Shown here: positions 46,059 to 58,000 of the stretch, piece after piece
How the letters are laid out: each line of letters opens with the position of its first letter
Position numbering within the stretch: position 1 is the first letter of the stretch
Source of the DNA: Ischnura elegans
Taxonomy: Eukaryota > Arthropoda > Insecta > Odonata > Coenagrionidae
Direction: 5' to 3'
Length of the DNA stretch: 64,000 nucleotides
Assembly (NCBI RefSeq): GCF_921293095.1
Contig: NC_060247.1
Location: 110,503,111-110,567,110, forward strand
Translations under genes and position numbers: made by a program
Notes under the pieces: generated by a model
What the model was told of the DNA's origin: nothing
Seen by the model: the letters and a program-made list of their open reading frames with translations, nothing else
The model's database searches: none

Positions 46059-49000
46059 ATGGCGTCGACGAAACTACTAGTTATAATCGGTGAGTAACCA
46101 ATGTTTTAAAAATGTTGCATGCGAAGTTGGCATTAATAGAATTCAACATCTTTGCGAGATTTTTGATAATTGAGTCTCTCAGATCAGTGTTATGTGACTT
46201 CTACGACTTATTCCTTATTACGATTGCAAATAGGCTGGTTTTAGTGCCAGAATTACTTTTTTGTGAAGAATACAGCTTTTTCCAGCCACTGAGGTTTAAT
46301 TTTTTATGGGTTGCGATGGATAAATTAAAAAGGTCTACTCTATGCCTAAACGTCTAATACATGCATATGCTTTGAAATTTTGGAGATGTTATTAGCGGAA
46401 ATTTAAGCATGCAGTACGTCAGGAAACCAATCTAAAATTGAACCGATAGAACGGAAATGATTTGTTATCCTAAAGCCGCGCAACTTCGGAGAGTATTCAA
46501 CATCGTTCTCAGAGTATCTTGAAGACGGTTTGATACTTATATGAATCAAATAGTGTGCTAGTGATAATCGTTTACTTTTTTAGGTATTTTGTACGACTGT
46601 TAGTAAAATTTAGTGTTATTATACAGACAGATTCTGTCAGTGAAGTTCTTTGTGAAATATCTTCCATCGAATAATCTCTTATCGTGCCCTTTTCCACCAT
46701 CTGTATCGCAAGTGACACTAGGAGAAATCTCACCACGAGAATGTCGCCAATAAATCTTTTATGGTTACTTTTATTCATTTACATTTTTACCGCGTGAGGA
46801 ACTCGCTTGTCTGAAAATTTGTCAATTATCAAACCAATGTCATGTGAAAATTCGTTACGATATTCTTGTTAGTGTTACTGACCTCTTAAATAAACTGGGA
46901 TAGGAATCACTGTCAGTTCATAGACTGAAAAATAGACTATACCTATTATCTAAGCCCAAGAGCAGTGCATTTTCGGACGAAGTCAGCCACATCGGAAATC
47001 CTCTCGCTGGTGATTGACCACCCTCTGCCAAACACCCTAGAGGTTGCTCGCAGGGTATTATGCAGATGTAGATCATATAATTTATAGCTTGCAATTAATC
47101 CATGGGGAGTTGCGTTCTCTAGTTTATTAAGGACTTGACAACTGATCTGGGTCCCGGTCTGAGTGGCTCCTGAGGTCAACTCGGAAACTCACGAAGCGGG
47201 AGAGTGACCCCCAAATTCCTAAATTTTGTTATAACCCACGCCTATATCGAGTGAGCTCTACCATTTCTTATCCAAATCAACCTTCGGATTGAAGCATTGA
47301 TTATTTGAGTTGAGCAAATACCGGAAAAAGTTTAACGGATTTTTTTATCTATTGGGATGACGTTTTTACTTAAATGTGAACATCATAAATTATGAAGAAG
47401 TACATTGTTGGTAAAAACCACCTGATAATAAATAATCATCTCAGCAGTGGATTTCCGTTCCAATTACACAAATTAATCATCGTCCTGATCTAATTTTACG
47501 GATTCTTTTTATTTATAGAGATGACGTTTTAACTTGAATGTGACCATCCTGGGTTATTAAGGAGTACATTGTGGATACTAGGGTAAGTCAATTATTATGC
47601 GCAAAATAGTCATTAAATTTTATGTAAAATTCATAGCCCGAACTAATTTTCAGACGATGAGCCAGTTCGCCAATAGTTTCTCGTCTGTATAAGAGAATCA
47701 TTTCACGTGAAAGCCCAATGCTTTCTTCATTTGTGGCGGTATACATTTGTCTGGCTCCTTCATTGTGCGACCATTTTGAAATATTTCAACCCGTTTATAG
47801 ACACTCCGTTGTGGCAAAAAACTGTCCTTGTACTGTAACTACTAAACTCCTTCTACCGATTCGATCGATGGATTTTTCTTCTTCATAGGAAAAATCCACT
47901 AGGATCGGTAGAACATTAATTGCTTGTGCTTGGTATCGCTAATAGTAGGGCCCCCTTCGCTTCTATAGCGTTGGGGTGTTTTTCCCTCGTCCCGTCCCTT
48001 CCGTTCCTATCCTTTCCCAGAGGCGTCGGCGGGCTCCCATCGCGGCGTCGCGTCGCCTCTATCCTTTTTCCTTCCTCTCCAGCCCCTCCCCGGGTGATTG
48101 GGCGTATAAGCCACTGGCTTGGTTCCCGGCCCCGGTGCGTTGGATCCTTCGAAGGGTTCACCTAGAACCCTCAAACTCTTTGTCCTTGTACTGTACCGAA
48201 ATTCTTCGATGAATTTTGGCCCCTGATTGGCCTTCCGACCACAAAAATCGATCGTTGAACGTTGCTCAACCTTCGTGAAAATAGAAAGCGGAACAACCAT
48301 GATTACCAGCGCGACTGCGATAACAAAACTAACCTAGCAGCTTGAAACATGCAAAGACATAACAACGAATAAATTAAGCATGCGTCATCAATGTGAAACG
48401 ATATTACTACCAAAATTAACAAATACATAACTAAATATCGGGTAATAATTGACTGGCCCTCCTAAAATGACCTTGTAGTAATAGATCAAGTGAGTAGTGG
48501 ACTTCCTTTCCAATTCCACAACGAATAATCGTCCTTGATTGATTAATATCTTATTAAACCCGTTTGAATTTGCGTCCTTCATATAGAGATACCCAAAATC
48601 AACACTCGTTAATCCTAACATCGGTTTTGACGCTGCGATCCAATCAATTATCCTATCGGCAAATCTTTTTGAAGCTACATAATGCCTCTGCTTTACAACC
48701 TTCATCCCCTGTTTTATGTATATCATCCCTGGGGTACTTTTACCCTTATTCCATCCCACCTGTCGGCCGACTATAAATTTACATTTTACATCATTTTGGC
48801 ACTTAACAGCAGATGCAGTTATTATATGTCGAAGCTAAACGAAGGTGATGAATATTATTTTTTATTTCGCAGAGGCTTTAAGGAGGGATCTATCCTCCTA
48901 ATCCCCGTGTAGTTACGCCACTGGCCGAAACTATCGATTCTCTTGATCTTCACCATTCTTCTATACCACCAAATTTCGAAAGCTTCCAACCTTAATCTCT

Positions 49001-52000
49001 CCATTGATAGATGTACCATTAATTCAAATTTTATTCTCCCTTTACAGGAATTTTTCTAACAGTTACAACGGTCACAGTACTTTTTCTAACATTAACAAAG
49101 TTCGCTGCACATCCGCCAGCCCACCTACTAACTGAGAGCTTCCAGGAATGCCGGAGAAGAAGTGATGTGAGTTATGGCTCAGATTCAAATTATGTGTCAT
49201 TTTTATTACGGTAGAGTGTCGACTTGATCATTACATGATACGGCCAAGGTATACTCATTACTGACACCTTGTTCTTCTTAATGCCGTACACTATTCAGTG
49301 CGATGGCAGCTCAGGCGTCACTCTCTTAGCCGTTGAAATAGGTCCCCATTACCCCATTCAGTCTAATCACGAATATTGCAAAAAAGGATTCTCAAGTCGG
49401 TGGTTGACTACAGGAATCTGTAGTCAATCACCGCGCATGGGTTTACAAAAGTCACTCGCGTTTACTCACGTCACTTACGAACAAATTGATTCGAGTTTCA
49501 GAAGGGAATAAGGTATGATAGGGTGGTTTCCTATTGTTTTTTACTGCCTAAATCGAAAGTTTATTACTCCTGGAGTACGCATTTTACGTTTTTAGATTTT
49601 TAAATGACGATTTCTATTTTTCGCGGTTAAATTAAAAGTGAAAATTTCAAAGCGCGCGAAAACACGACGGCTACGTATGAATTCTGGGAAAAGCCCGTAT
49701 GACATCATTCTGGTTCCCGCTGTCGCCGTGTGAGGAACCGTGGGGAGAGGATGTGTGCTCCGCTGCGATTCAGGGTGCTAGTAGGTAGCAGAGTACCCTG
49801 CTATCAGGTACCATTTGCCTTAGATAAGGATTATTAATACCTTATCAAACGAAGGAAACTTTCCAACTATAGGCAGTTTTAATGGGTGATTATTACGAGA
49901 TGTTTCCCTGAGCTCGGTGCCTCATGCATACATTGGTAATCTCGGACGATGTAAAACTCCTATCTACTCATATAGAAACTAGGTCCCTGTGACGTCACGT
50001 GGAGTGGCATCGCATGGGCGCCAATCTGGCCTTTTTCGAATGCGGATAAAATTGACCATTAACATTCGTCTAAACTGTCATTTCTAAAACCAAATAATTT
50101 GTATATTATGAATACACTAATGGTGGATAGTGAATAGCAACCCATGCCTTTCGTTTCCTTTGATGAAGGAAACTACCCTATTAACGGTTTACACAGATAT
50201 TTACATTTAAAAAGATATCCTATCAATTACCTAAAAGCCTACTACCATTCTACGCAGTCCCCTTGCTTCCAATCTTTGATGTTTTGTCCCCGTGAACATT
50301 TTCTCCTTCCTATTGGGCGCCTTCATTCAACTCCCCCTTCTATAATCACGCTGAAAAATAATGACACATAATTTTTACCCTCTTATAGTGAGTGCAAAAT
50401 GTGCTATTTTCCTCTTCTCTTCCCCGGAAGGTGATCAAGGCCTGCTCTACGCACAACCTAAGTGTTTGAAACGCTCTTGTTCCATGAAAATTTGAGAAAC
50501 CATCTTGAGTTGCTTTCAGTCGCTTCCTGTCTTTTCATTGATGTTTTATTCGACCAACTTCCACTCCATACAATAAAGCCTTTTCGACATGCTCGAATAT
50601 TATATAACATTTCTTATAAAATCAGACAATTATTGCGCACGCATCTTATCTAAAATAGATCATAATTTGGAATTCTAAATTTGATATCACATACACATTC
50701 AAGATACATATTTTACCAGTCTAGCTGTTCTTATTCAGACAGCCCTTGACAAGTACGGGTAAACGTTGAAACCTAGTTGAACGAATGAAATAGTGTGGAA
50801 AAGTTACAGCTGTTTTTATCTTATTACATTGAATTTTCACAATGATCAACTCGTCAACAATCGATATAATAATATCGAAAATTGGCGATTGTGTATTGAT
50901 TTCAGCGATTTGGTGCAGATGCTAAACTATCCACACTCTCAAGAAATACTTCCGAACGATTTCTAGATTGAAGTTTACCGCGCTTAAATTAATGAACGCA
51001 ATTCGCAAAATTTTCCCTTTTAAGTACTTATAATTTAATGATAAGCGATTTTTTATTATGTATTACCCCTTAACAGCACCCGCCCGCGAAGATACTGCCA
51101 GTGCAGTAAAAATGGAGTGAATTTTGGCCCTTAAGGGCTGTAAAGGTGTGCGTTACCCCTAACGATGATGTTATTTTAAAAAATCGGGAAAATTAAATGC
51201 TATTGCATTTATGCTCTTTGAGCAACCTCTGAACGTTAAAAATCGAGCTGAAATTTTTAGGATATCCATTCTGCACCCCACAGCATATTTTAAGAGGTAG
51301 AAATCAAAAATCCGAGAAAAAATAATAAATAAGCAACGCCCCACAGAGCACGATTGCGGTTTTTATTGCCATGCTTAAATATTTTTAGTTTTCCTAAATA
51401 TACATTAAATTGTTAGGGTATTTTATCGCATTTGGATAACTTATAATATTAAAAGCACCTTAAATATTTATTATTTTTGATTTATAGCATAAAAATAAAA
51501 CATATTACTATGCAAATTTCTTCATAAATACCTTGAATAGTTTTTCTTAAGGATTTGCAGAGGCAAATGTTCTTGGTCGAGGAAAAGGTACAGAAAAAGT
51601 ATACCAGAGTGTGCTACCAGTGATCCGAAAGGCAATAATCGCGCTATTTCGAATTTTCGAAAAATGCGGCAAAATTCCCGGAAAGCGTGTGACCAGGGGT
51701 TAACTTACTTTAATAATTTGAATTTCTTTCTATGCAAAAAATGCATACTGCTGGGGATACTGTTGCCTTAGTTCATATTAATTGGAATATTTTCACCATC
51801 TCAGGTGATTCGAAAAGTGCCGGTACGATTGAACTGCGGCTAAATTTATTTCCAAAAAAAGTGATGTAGACTTTTAACTTAAATACGCCGTGATATATAT
51901 ATGCATGTTGATTTCTTAAGGACTTTCACTGGTCAGCCATTTTGTATTTGCACCTGCTTTCATTCCCTCTTTCGATGACTTCTTCAAGGAATATTTAAAT

Positions 52001-55000
52001 TAAAGTCTTTTGCAATATATTCATGAAAATGGGATCGGTATGAATTTTTAATAGTTATATAAAAAACGTATAATTTCGGTCGTTAAAATTCGTCGCTCTA
52101 AAATAAATAACAAAGCCACACCATGTAGAGAAATTTCAATGCATGAATATTGTCAAATTTGAATTTTGAAATTTTTGTTTCATATGCATAATAAGTACGC
52201 TTTGCGAACAAACAGTCAAAAATACTATAATCATGAAATGAGTCAATTTTAAAAAAATTATGTAGCTGAAAAATTTTTCAGGATCTTTCAGAGCCTGTAG
52301 TACGATGCATCTCCAATGAATTATCACCGGACAAGTGGAACGAAACAGCAAGACTTTACAGCACTACTACTGCATGTATCGATTGCAAACACGTATGCAG
52401 GTGAGCAGTAATACCTCATTACTTACTGGAGCATTGCTGAATTGAGATTAATTGTGCAACTGCATGAAATGTTTAAGTTAATGTCTGATTGATTCATCTA
52501 CCCTCAGAGGACTTTTGACTTGAATTGCTCTTTATTCAACACTTTGCTTGCCATGGACGTAATATTACGTCCTGCTAATCCTTCTGAGTATTGCCATGGA
52601 CGTAATGTTACGTCTTTCCATTTAATTGGCTTTGTATGCGTGAAGCCGTAATATTTCGCCGGTGGTACTTTTCCAGTTTACTGCTTAGGGGTTCTGTTTT
52701 TTCAAAAATCAACTCTCGATGGAAAAAGAGTTCACTTTATGTGTTGAGGACGAAAAGTCGTCTGTATCTACCGACATCCTCATCTTAGGCCACTTAGTGT
52801 GAAAATTCTTTGGGTCAATGGGCCGTTCGTTGAGGGTGCATTGACCCTTTTTGTCATCCAGGATTTATAATGCTTTGCTTGGAACAATGCTTTTTTATGA
52901 TTTCCATGCTTTAAATAGTTCAAATTGAGCGTAATAACAAATTATTATGCATGTTATGGCGGTACATCATATGTTGTAACTTTTTTATTTTTCATAAACA
53001 GTAGGTTTTCATTGTTAAATTATATATTTAAAAATTAGCAATAAATGTTATTTAGTTCATTTATAAAGAAGAGCAAAGTCCATTTTTATTGAAATGTACA
53101 TTGATATATATATATTTTTGATGCTAATGTTTTAAAAAATGTGCGAATATAGTAAAAAAGGCTGGATTTTTCAGTAGGGCTTTAAATTTAGCAGCCGGCA
53201 CTCAAAGTGTTAACCAAACCCAGGCGAGGACACAATCCGGGCCCTATTTCCCTGGGCCTTGGCTCTTTCACATGGCTAATTGCTTTCAGTCATTCAGCAC
53301 AGATTTAGATATTTCAATGGTTGACAGATGAGTTTCTCAAATCGACGATTGAGCATATGTCACTTTCATCTCCTGATGCCTAACTTCTTTTGACATCAGA
53401 TTAAGCCGCTCAAGTCATGGTTTTTTACCTAACTCTTTTTAGAAAAAAGAAATCACTTGTACCCCTTGGCTTCTCACCCACTCATATGTTCTTTACAATT
53501 TGTGAGAAAACGTATATTTTTGTGTGATTGATATAGAATATTTTATTGTGTTGTTGTCCAAATATTTTTTACTCGATAAGCCTAGTTACCATCTCTTTAG
53601 AATTGATATAGCAGACCCGGTATATTTTGTCAAAAGAATATTTTTCAAAGTGGAACATTGTATGGATTGTATTCTTTCCTCTTATAGATTTTTCCTGAAG
53701 AATAATATTAATTTCTCAAATTGACGATTGAGCATATGTCACTTTTTTCTTCTGATGCATAACTTCCATTGACATCAAATTGAGTTGTTCAAGTCATGGT
53801 TGAGCCTACTGCCGCTAACATTGCTCTGTAAGCCGGGATAATTGACACAGTTGTATAAAAAAAGAGATAGTGAGCATATATAATTAAAACCACGTTAAAA
53901 TGTATATGAAACACAATAAATAACAAGTAAAATACACTGAGAGGTTGATGATTACTTCATACGATGGTAAAATTTTTATTAATGACCAGATGATAATTTC
54001 AGTCATTTCAAGAAAGAGAGTTCTGTTATTTAAAGACCAAGACTTAGGTTTGTTTACCATTTTTTTGTTGTTATCAAAACTTTCTATTTACGCATTAGTT
54101 TGTTACGATTTGTGTGAAAAAATGTATTTTTCTATTATTGACATAGAAATTTGATTGCGTTGTAGTGCAACATCAACATTTTCTACTTGCTAAGCCTTGC
54201 TATCATTTCTCTAAAACCGAATATTTATTTTTGGTATCCCTTATTTGCTATATTTGACAAAAGCATATTTTTCATAGTAGAGCATTGTATGTATTCTCTA
54301 TTCTTTCCTAATACAGGTTTTTCCCACAGAATAATATATATTCATTCAAAATTTATGCTTCACGACCCCTTATTATATATATATATTTTTTTTAGATCAC
54401 GAGATGTGGGTCAATTGTAAATATTATTTATTTTTTCCAAACTTTGCCAACGTTTCGGACATTATATTTGTCCATCCTCAGGGCTATAAAAATGATAATT
54501 TATGATACAAAAGTAGTTAAATACAGACAATTTTACAGTTGTTATACATTAAAATACATGGAAATACATATTCAAAATTTACCTTTAAGTCTGATGTTGT
54601 TTTTATTTATTTATTTACAATTTGGTTGCTTGGATTTCTTTCTTTGTTGGTTATGTCATTTATTAAATTATGATAAATTTTGCTAAGGTAAGTAATGTCT
54701 GTTCTATTATTGCAGCTTTTTTTATTTCTGGATATGTGGTACATTTCTTTGAATAATCTTTTTGATAAAACTGGTTCTGTATCTAAAATTTTGGCCTCTT
54801 CGAAACGAAATGAGTGACTGTTTGTAATTGCATGATCTGCTAATGCACAAATTTGAATTTTGGTCTTAATTGATGTTTTATGTTGTGAGATCCTATTTTT
54901 TAAATATTGACATGTTTGGCCAATATAATTTTTATCACAGTCTTTACATGGAATTGAATAAATGATATTGCTTCTAAGCTGCATAGGGGTATTTGACTTA

Positions 55001-58000
55001 AGTTTAGAATATATGAGTTTATGTTGGGTTTTATAGTTTTTATGTGCTATTTTAAAATTTGTTTTTTTGAATACTTTGGTAATTTGTTCTGATAATCCAT
55101 TTATATAAATCATTCCTCGATATTGGTCTGTATTTGTGTTTGATATATTTGTTGTAGTTATTAAATTTTAAAATAGCACATAAAAACTATAAAACCCAAC
55201 ATAAACTCATATATTCTAAACTTAAGTCAAATACCCCTATGCAGCTTAGAAGCAATATCATTTATTCAATTCCATGTAAAGACTGTGATAAAAATTATAT
55301 TGGCCAAACATGTCAATATTTAAAAAATAGGATCTCACAACATAAAACATCAATTAAGACCAAAATTCAAATTTGTGCATTAGCAGATCATGCAATTACA
55401 AACAGTCACTCATTTCGTTTCGAAGAGGCCAAAATTTTAGATACAGAACCAGTTTTATCAAAAAGATTATTCAAAGAAATGTACCACATATCCAGAAATA
55501 AAAAAAGCTGCAATAATAGAACAGACATTACTTACCTTAGCAAAATTTATCATAATTTAATAAATGACATAACCAACAAAGAAAGAAATCCAAGCAACCA
55601 AATTGTAAATAAATAAATAAAAACAACATCAGACTTAAAGGTAAATTTTGAATATGTATTTCCATGTATTTTAATGTATAACAACTGTAAAATTGTCTGT
55701 ATTTAACTACTTTTGTATCATAAATTATCATTTTTATAGCCCTGAGGATGGACAAATATAATGTCCGAAACGTTGGCAAAGTTTGGAAAAAATAAATAAT
55801 ATTTACAATTGACCCACATCTCGTGATCTAAAAAAAATATATATATATTCATTCATTCATGACATTACATGCACCAGTTCAACTTGTCTCTTTCAGCATT
55901 TGGATTTCATGGTATAACAGTATTATAACGTAAATAAATGCTTATACCATGCTTGAATCATTCTTCCAGGAGACGAGAGCAGATATGGGAGTGCGTGAGA
56001 CGAGGAGTCGCAAGTATGAAGGATTTATCCCATAAATCGAAGATAATGGTTCCATCCATCGTTAAGTTGGCTGAGAGAATCATAAATACATTCTGTGATT
56101 ATGAAAAGGAATTGTTCCTTGGTAATTTTTGGTGCCGAAATTTGGAAATCACTGTGAAGACAACTTCCTATTTGAAGAGAATTTTTAGAAACAATCCATT
56201 ATATTTTAAGCACATTTTCTCATGTATGGGAGAAAAAGGCGCTATAGTAGTCGGATTGCCTCCATATGTATCTATCTTTCCTCACTTCCACATAAATTTA
56301 CAGAGCACTATGCCATGCAACTTGGTTTTAATGGCGGTTCTAGGTTTGGCTTGGAATGCCATTTCCAAAAATATATGACTATGCCCAGGTCTATAATCCA
56401 CGACCATGGTCTGACGCTTTGTTTGATTAGAGATTATGAATTCGTTTTGCGCTTTTCTCGAATTTTGCGGAATAACTTCAATAATTTTGATTGTGGCGTT
56501 AGGTATAAGATTGCAGAAGAAGTCTCGAATCATAAACTTGACTAACAGTCACCTAAGGTCACTCGAAGTCACACAATTTATGAAGTTTAAAGAAATTTTC
56601 AAAATAACTTCAATGAATCTGATCTATACAAGAGAAAATGTGCTGTATCTCGCTCACAGCAGTGAGTGCTGGTATTTTTTTTAATCTATCATCAACATTT
56701 CAGGCCTAACCGACGAAGACATGAGTTGCCTCAAGAATAGCTGGGAGAATTGTAACAAAAATTTAGACTTCATTAGTAACATGGATGTTCTTGCCTTCTG
56801 CGATGTTGAAGGTCCTGATGTTGCTAATCTGTATACGATGAAATACGTGTGCATGTGAGTATATGCTAATAACATTGATTGTGACCGAACGACTCGCGCT
56901 CCTGATATCTCTTGTGTGATTGAATTATGACCGGAATACAACTATTTTTGCCATTCCCCACCGAATGACTCGTCGATCACCCAAGAAGAAGTCTGTCGTG
57001 AATGGCGAAGGTGGTGGCCGATTTTGGTCTTGAATGGCATAAGTAGTGACCGACGATTGACTATTAACGATTGGCTTATTTAAGACTAATTAAGATTTAT
57101 TACTAATTTATTGGTTAACTAAGATTTATTAACTAATTTATTTTATTATCTACTTATAACGAGTACGTTAAAATCACGGCCCTATTTTCAGTGTTTGTGT
57201 TCTATAATGGTGTAAAATTTGAAATTGTCGCATTTTCCAGTACGTGGGAGCTTTGGTTAAATCAAGTAAACTTTTCAGTAAACGCAAAAAAATAACACGG
57301 TCTTTCTTTTAATGGCTGCGTAGTTTTTATCATCGGGAGAGCGATTACATTTTAATTCTTACAATAATTGAGTCATTTAGACTCTGTATTGTGTGTATAA
57401 AACCTCAAATACAAGATAATTTTTAAATCCATTCTGAGAGACAGCTCTAGCGAACATTCCAATGGCGGTGGGAATGATTGACCACCATTGGCGACTATTT
57501 TCCGCAATTTTTCCAGAAATGGATATCTCATCCAATTTCCCATCCCTTTTTCCGTCGCTGAAACCTTCGCTGACACCTTTCTCTAGCCAATCAGAAGGAA
57601 CATGCGGCAGCTAAAATTAATTGTAACGAAACACTTACCCTTCAATTCAATGACAGTTATAAATACGGAAAATGATGGAATAAGCGATGAAAAAAGGGAC
57701 GGTTGGAATGAATGACTGAGAAAATGATTGGTCGAGTGTTCATTTTTTTGCTAGCTGAAAAGCTGAGACTGAGGGATGGGGAAAATTATCACGTAAATCA
57801 GGCTTTAAGCGGCGTCCATTAATTACGTGTGAAAAGCCGAAGAATAAGGTTTTTTGGCACTTTTGGGACAGCTCCCCTTTCCCCAGCGTATCAGTTAGAG
57901 ATCGTGAGATTTAGTTCCACTTCCTCCCTCTAATTTCACGTGAGATAGTTCAAAATGCGTATTTTCAGTGTAAATACGGCAATATATGTCTCATTGCTTT

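Larger units (their letters stand above)
54374..55849. mobile_element. Inverted pair of Penelope-like element 3' halves
   Basis: Arms 54374-55059 and 55163-55849 are reverse complements along about 686 bp; the proteins encoded by the two arms are identical. The spacer 55060-55162 belongs to the longer left copy. Each arm carries the GIY-YIG domain near the centre and, towards the outside, the CTGAGGAT-hairpin-GAAAC motif and an (AT)n end. Lies in intron 3 of gene D and is absent from intron 3 of B. Confidence 0.85.

Noticed and set aside
54444-54686. 80-codon ORF, repeated at 55537-55779 on the other strand
   Set aside because: Antisense shadow of the Penelope-like element arms; recurs only because the arms are identical.
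56282-56545. Overlapping ORFs in intron 4 of gene D
   Set aside because: Fall within the SINE family 1 copy and extend through the exon 4 donor; not real genes.
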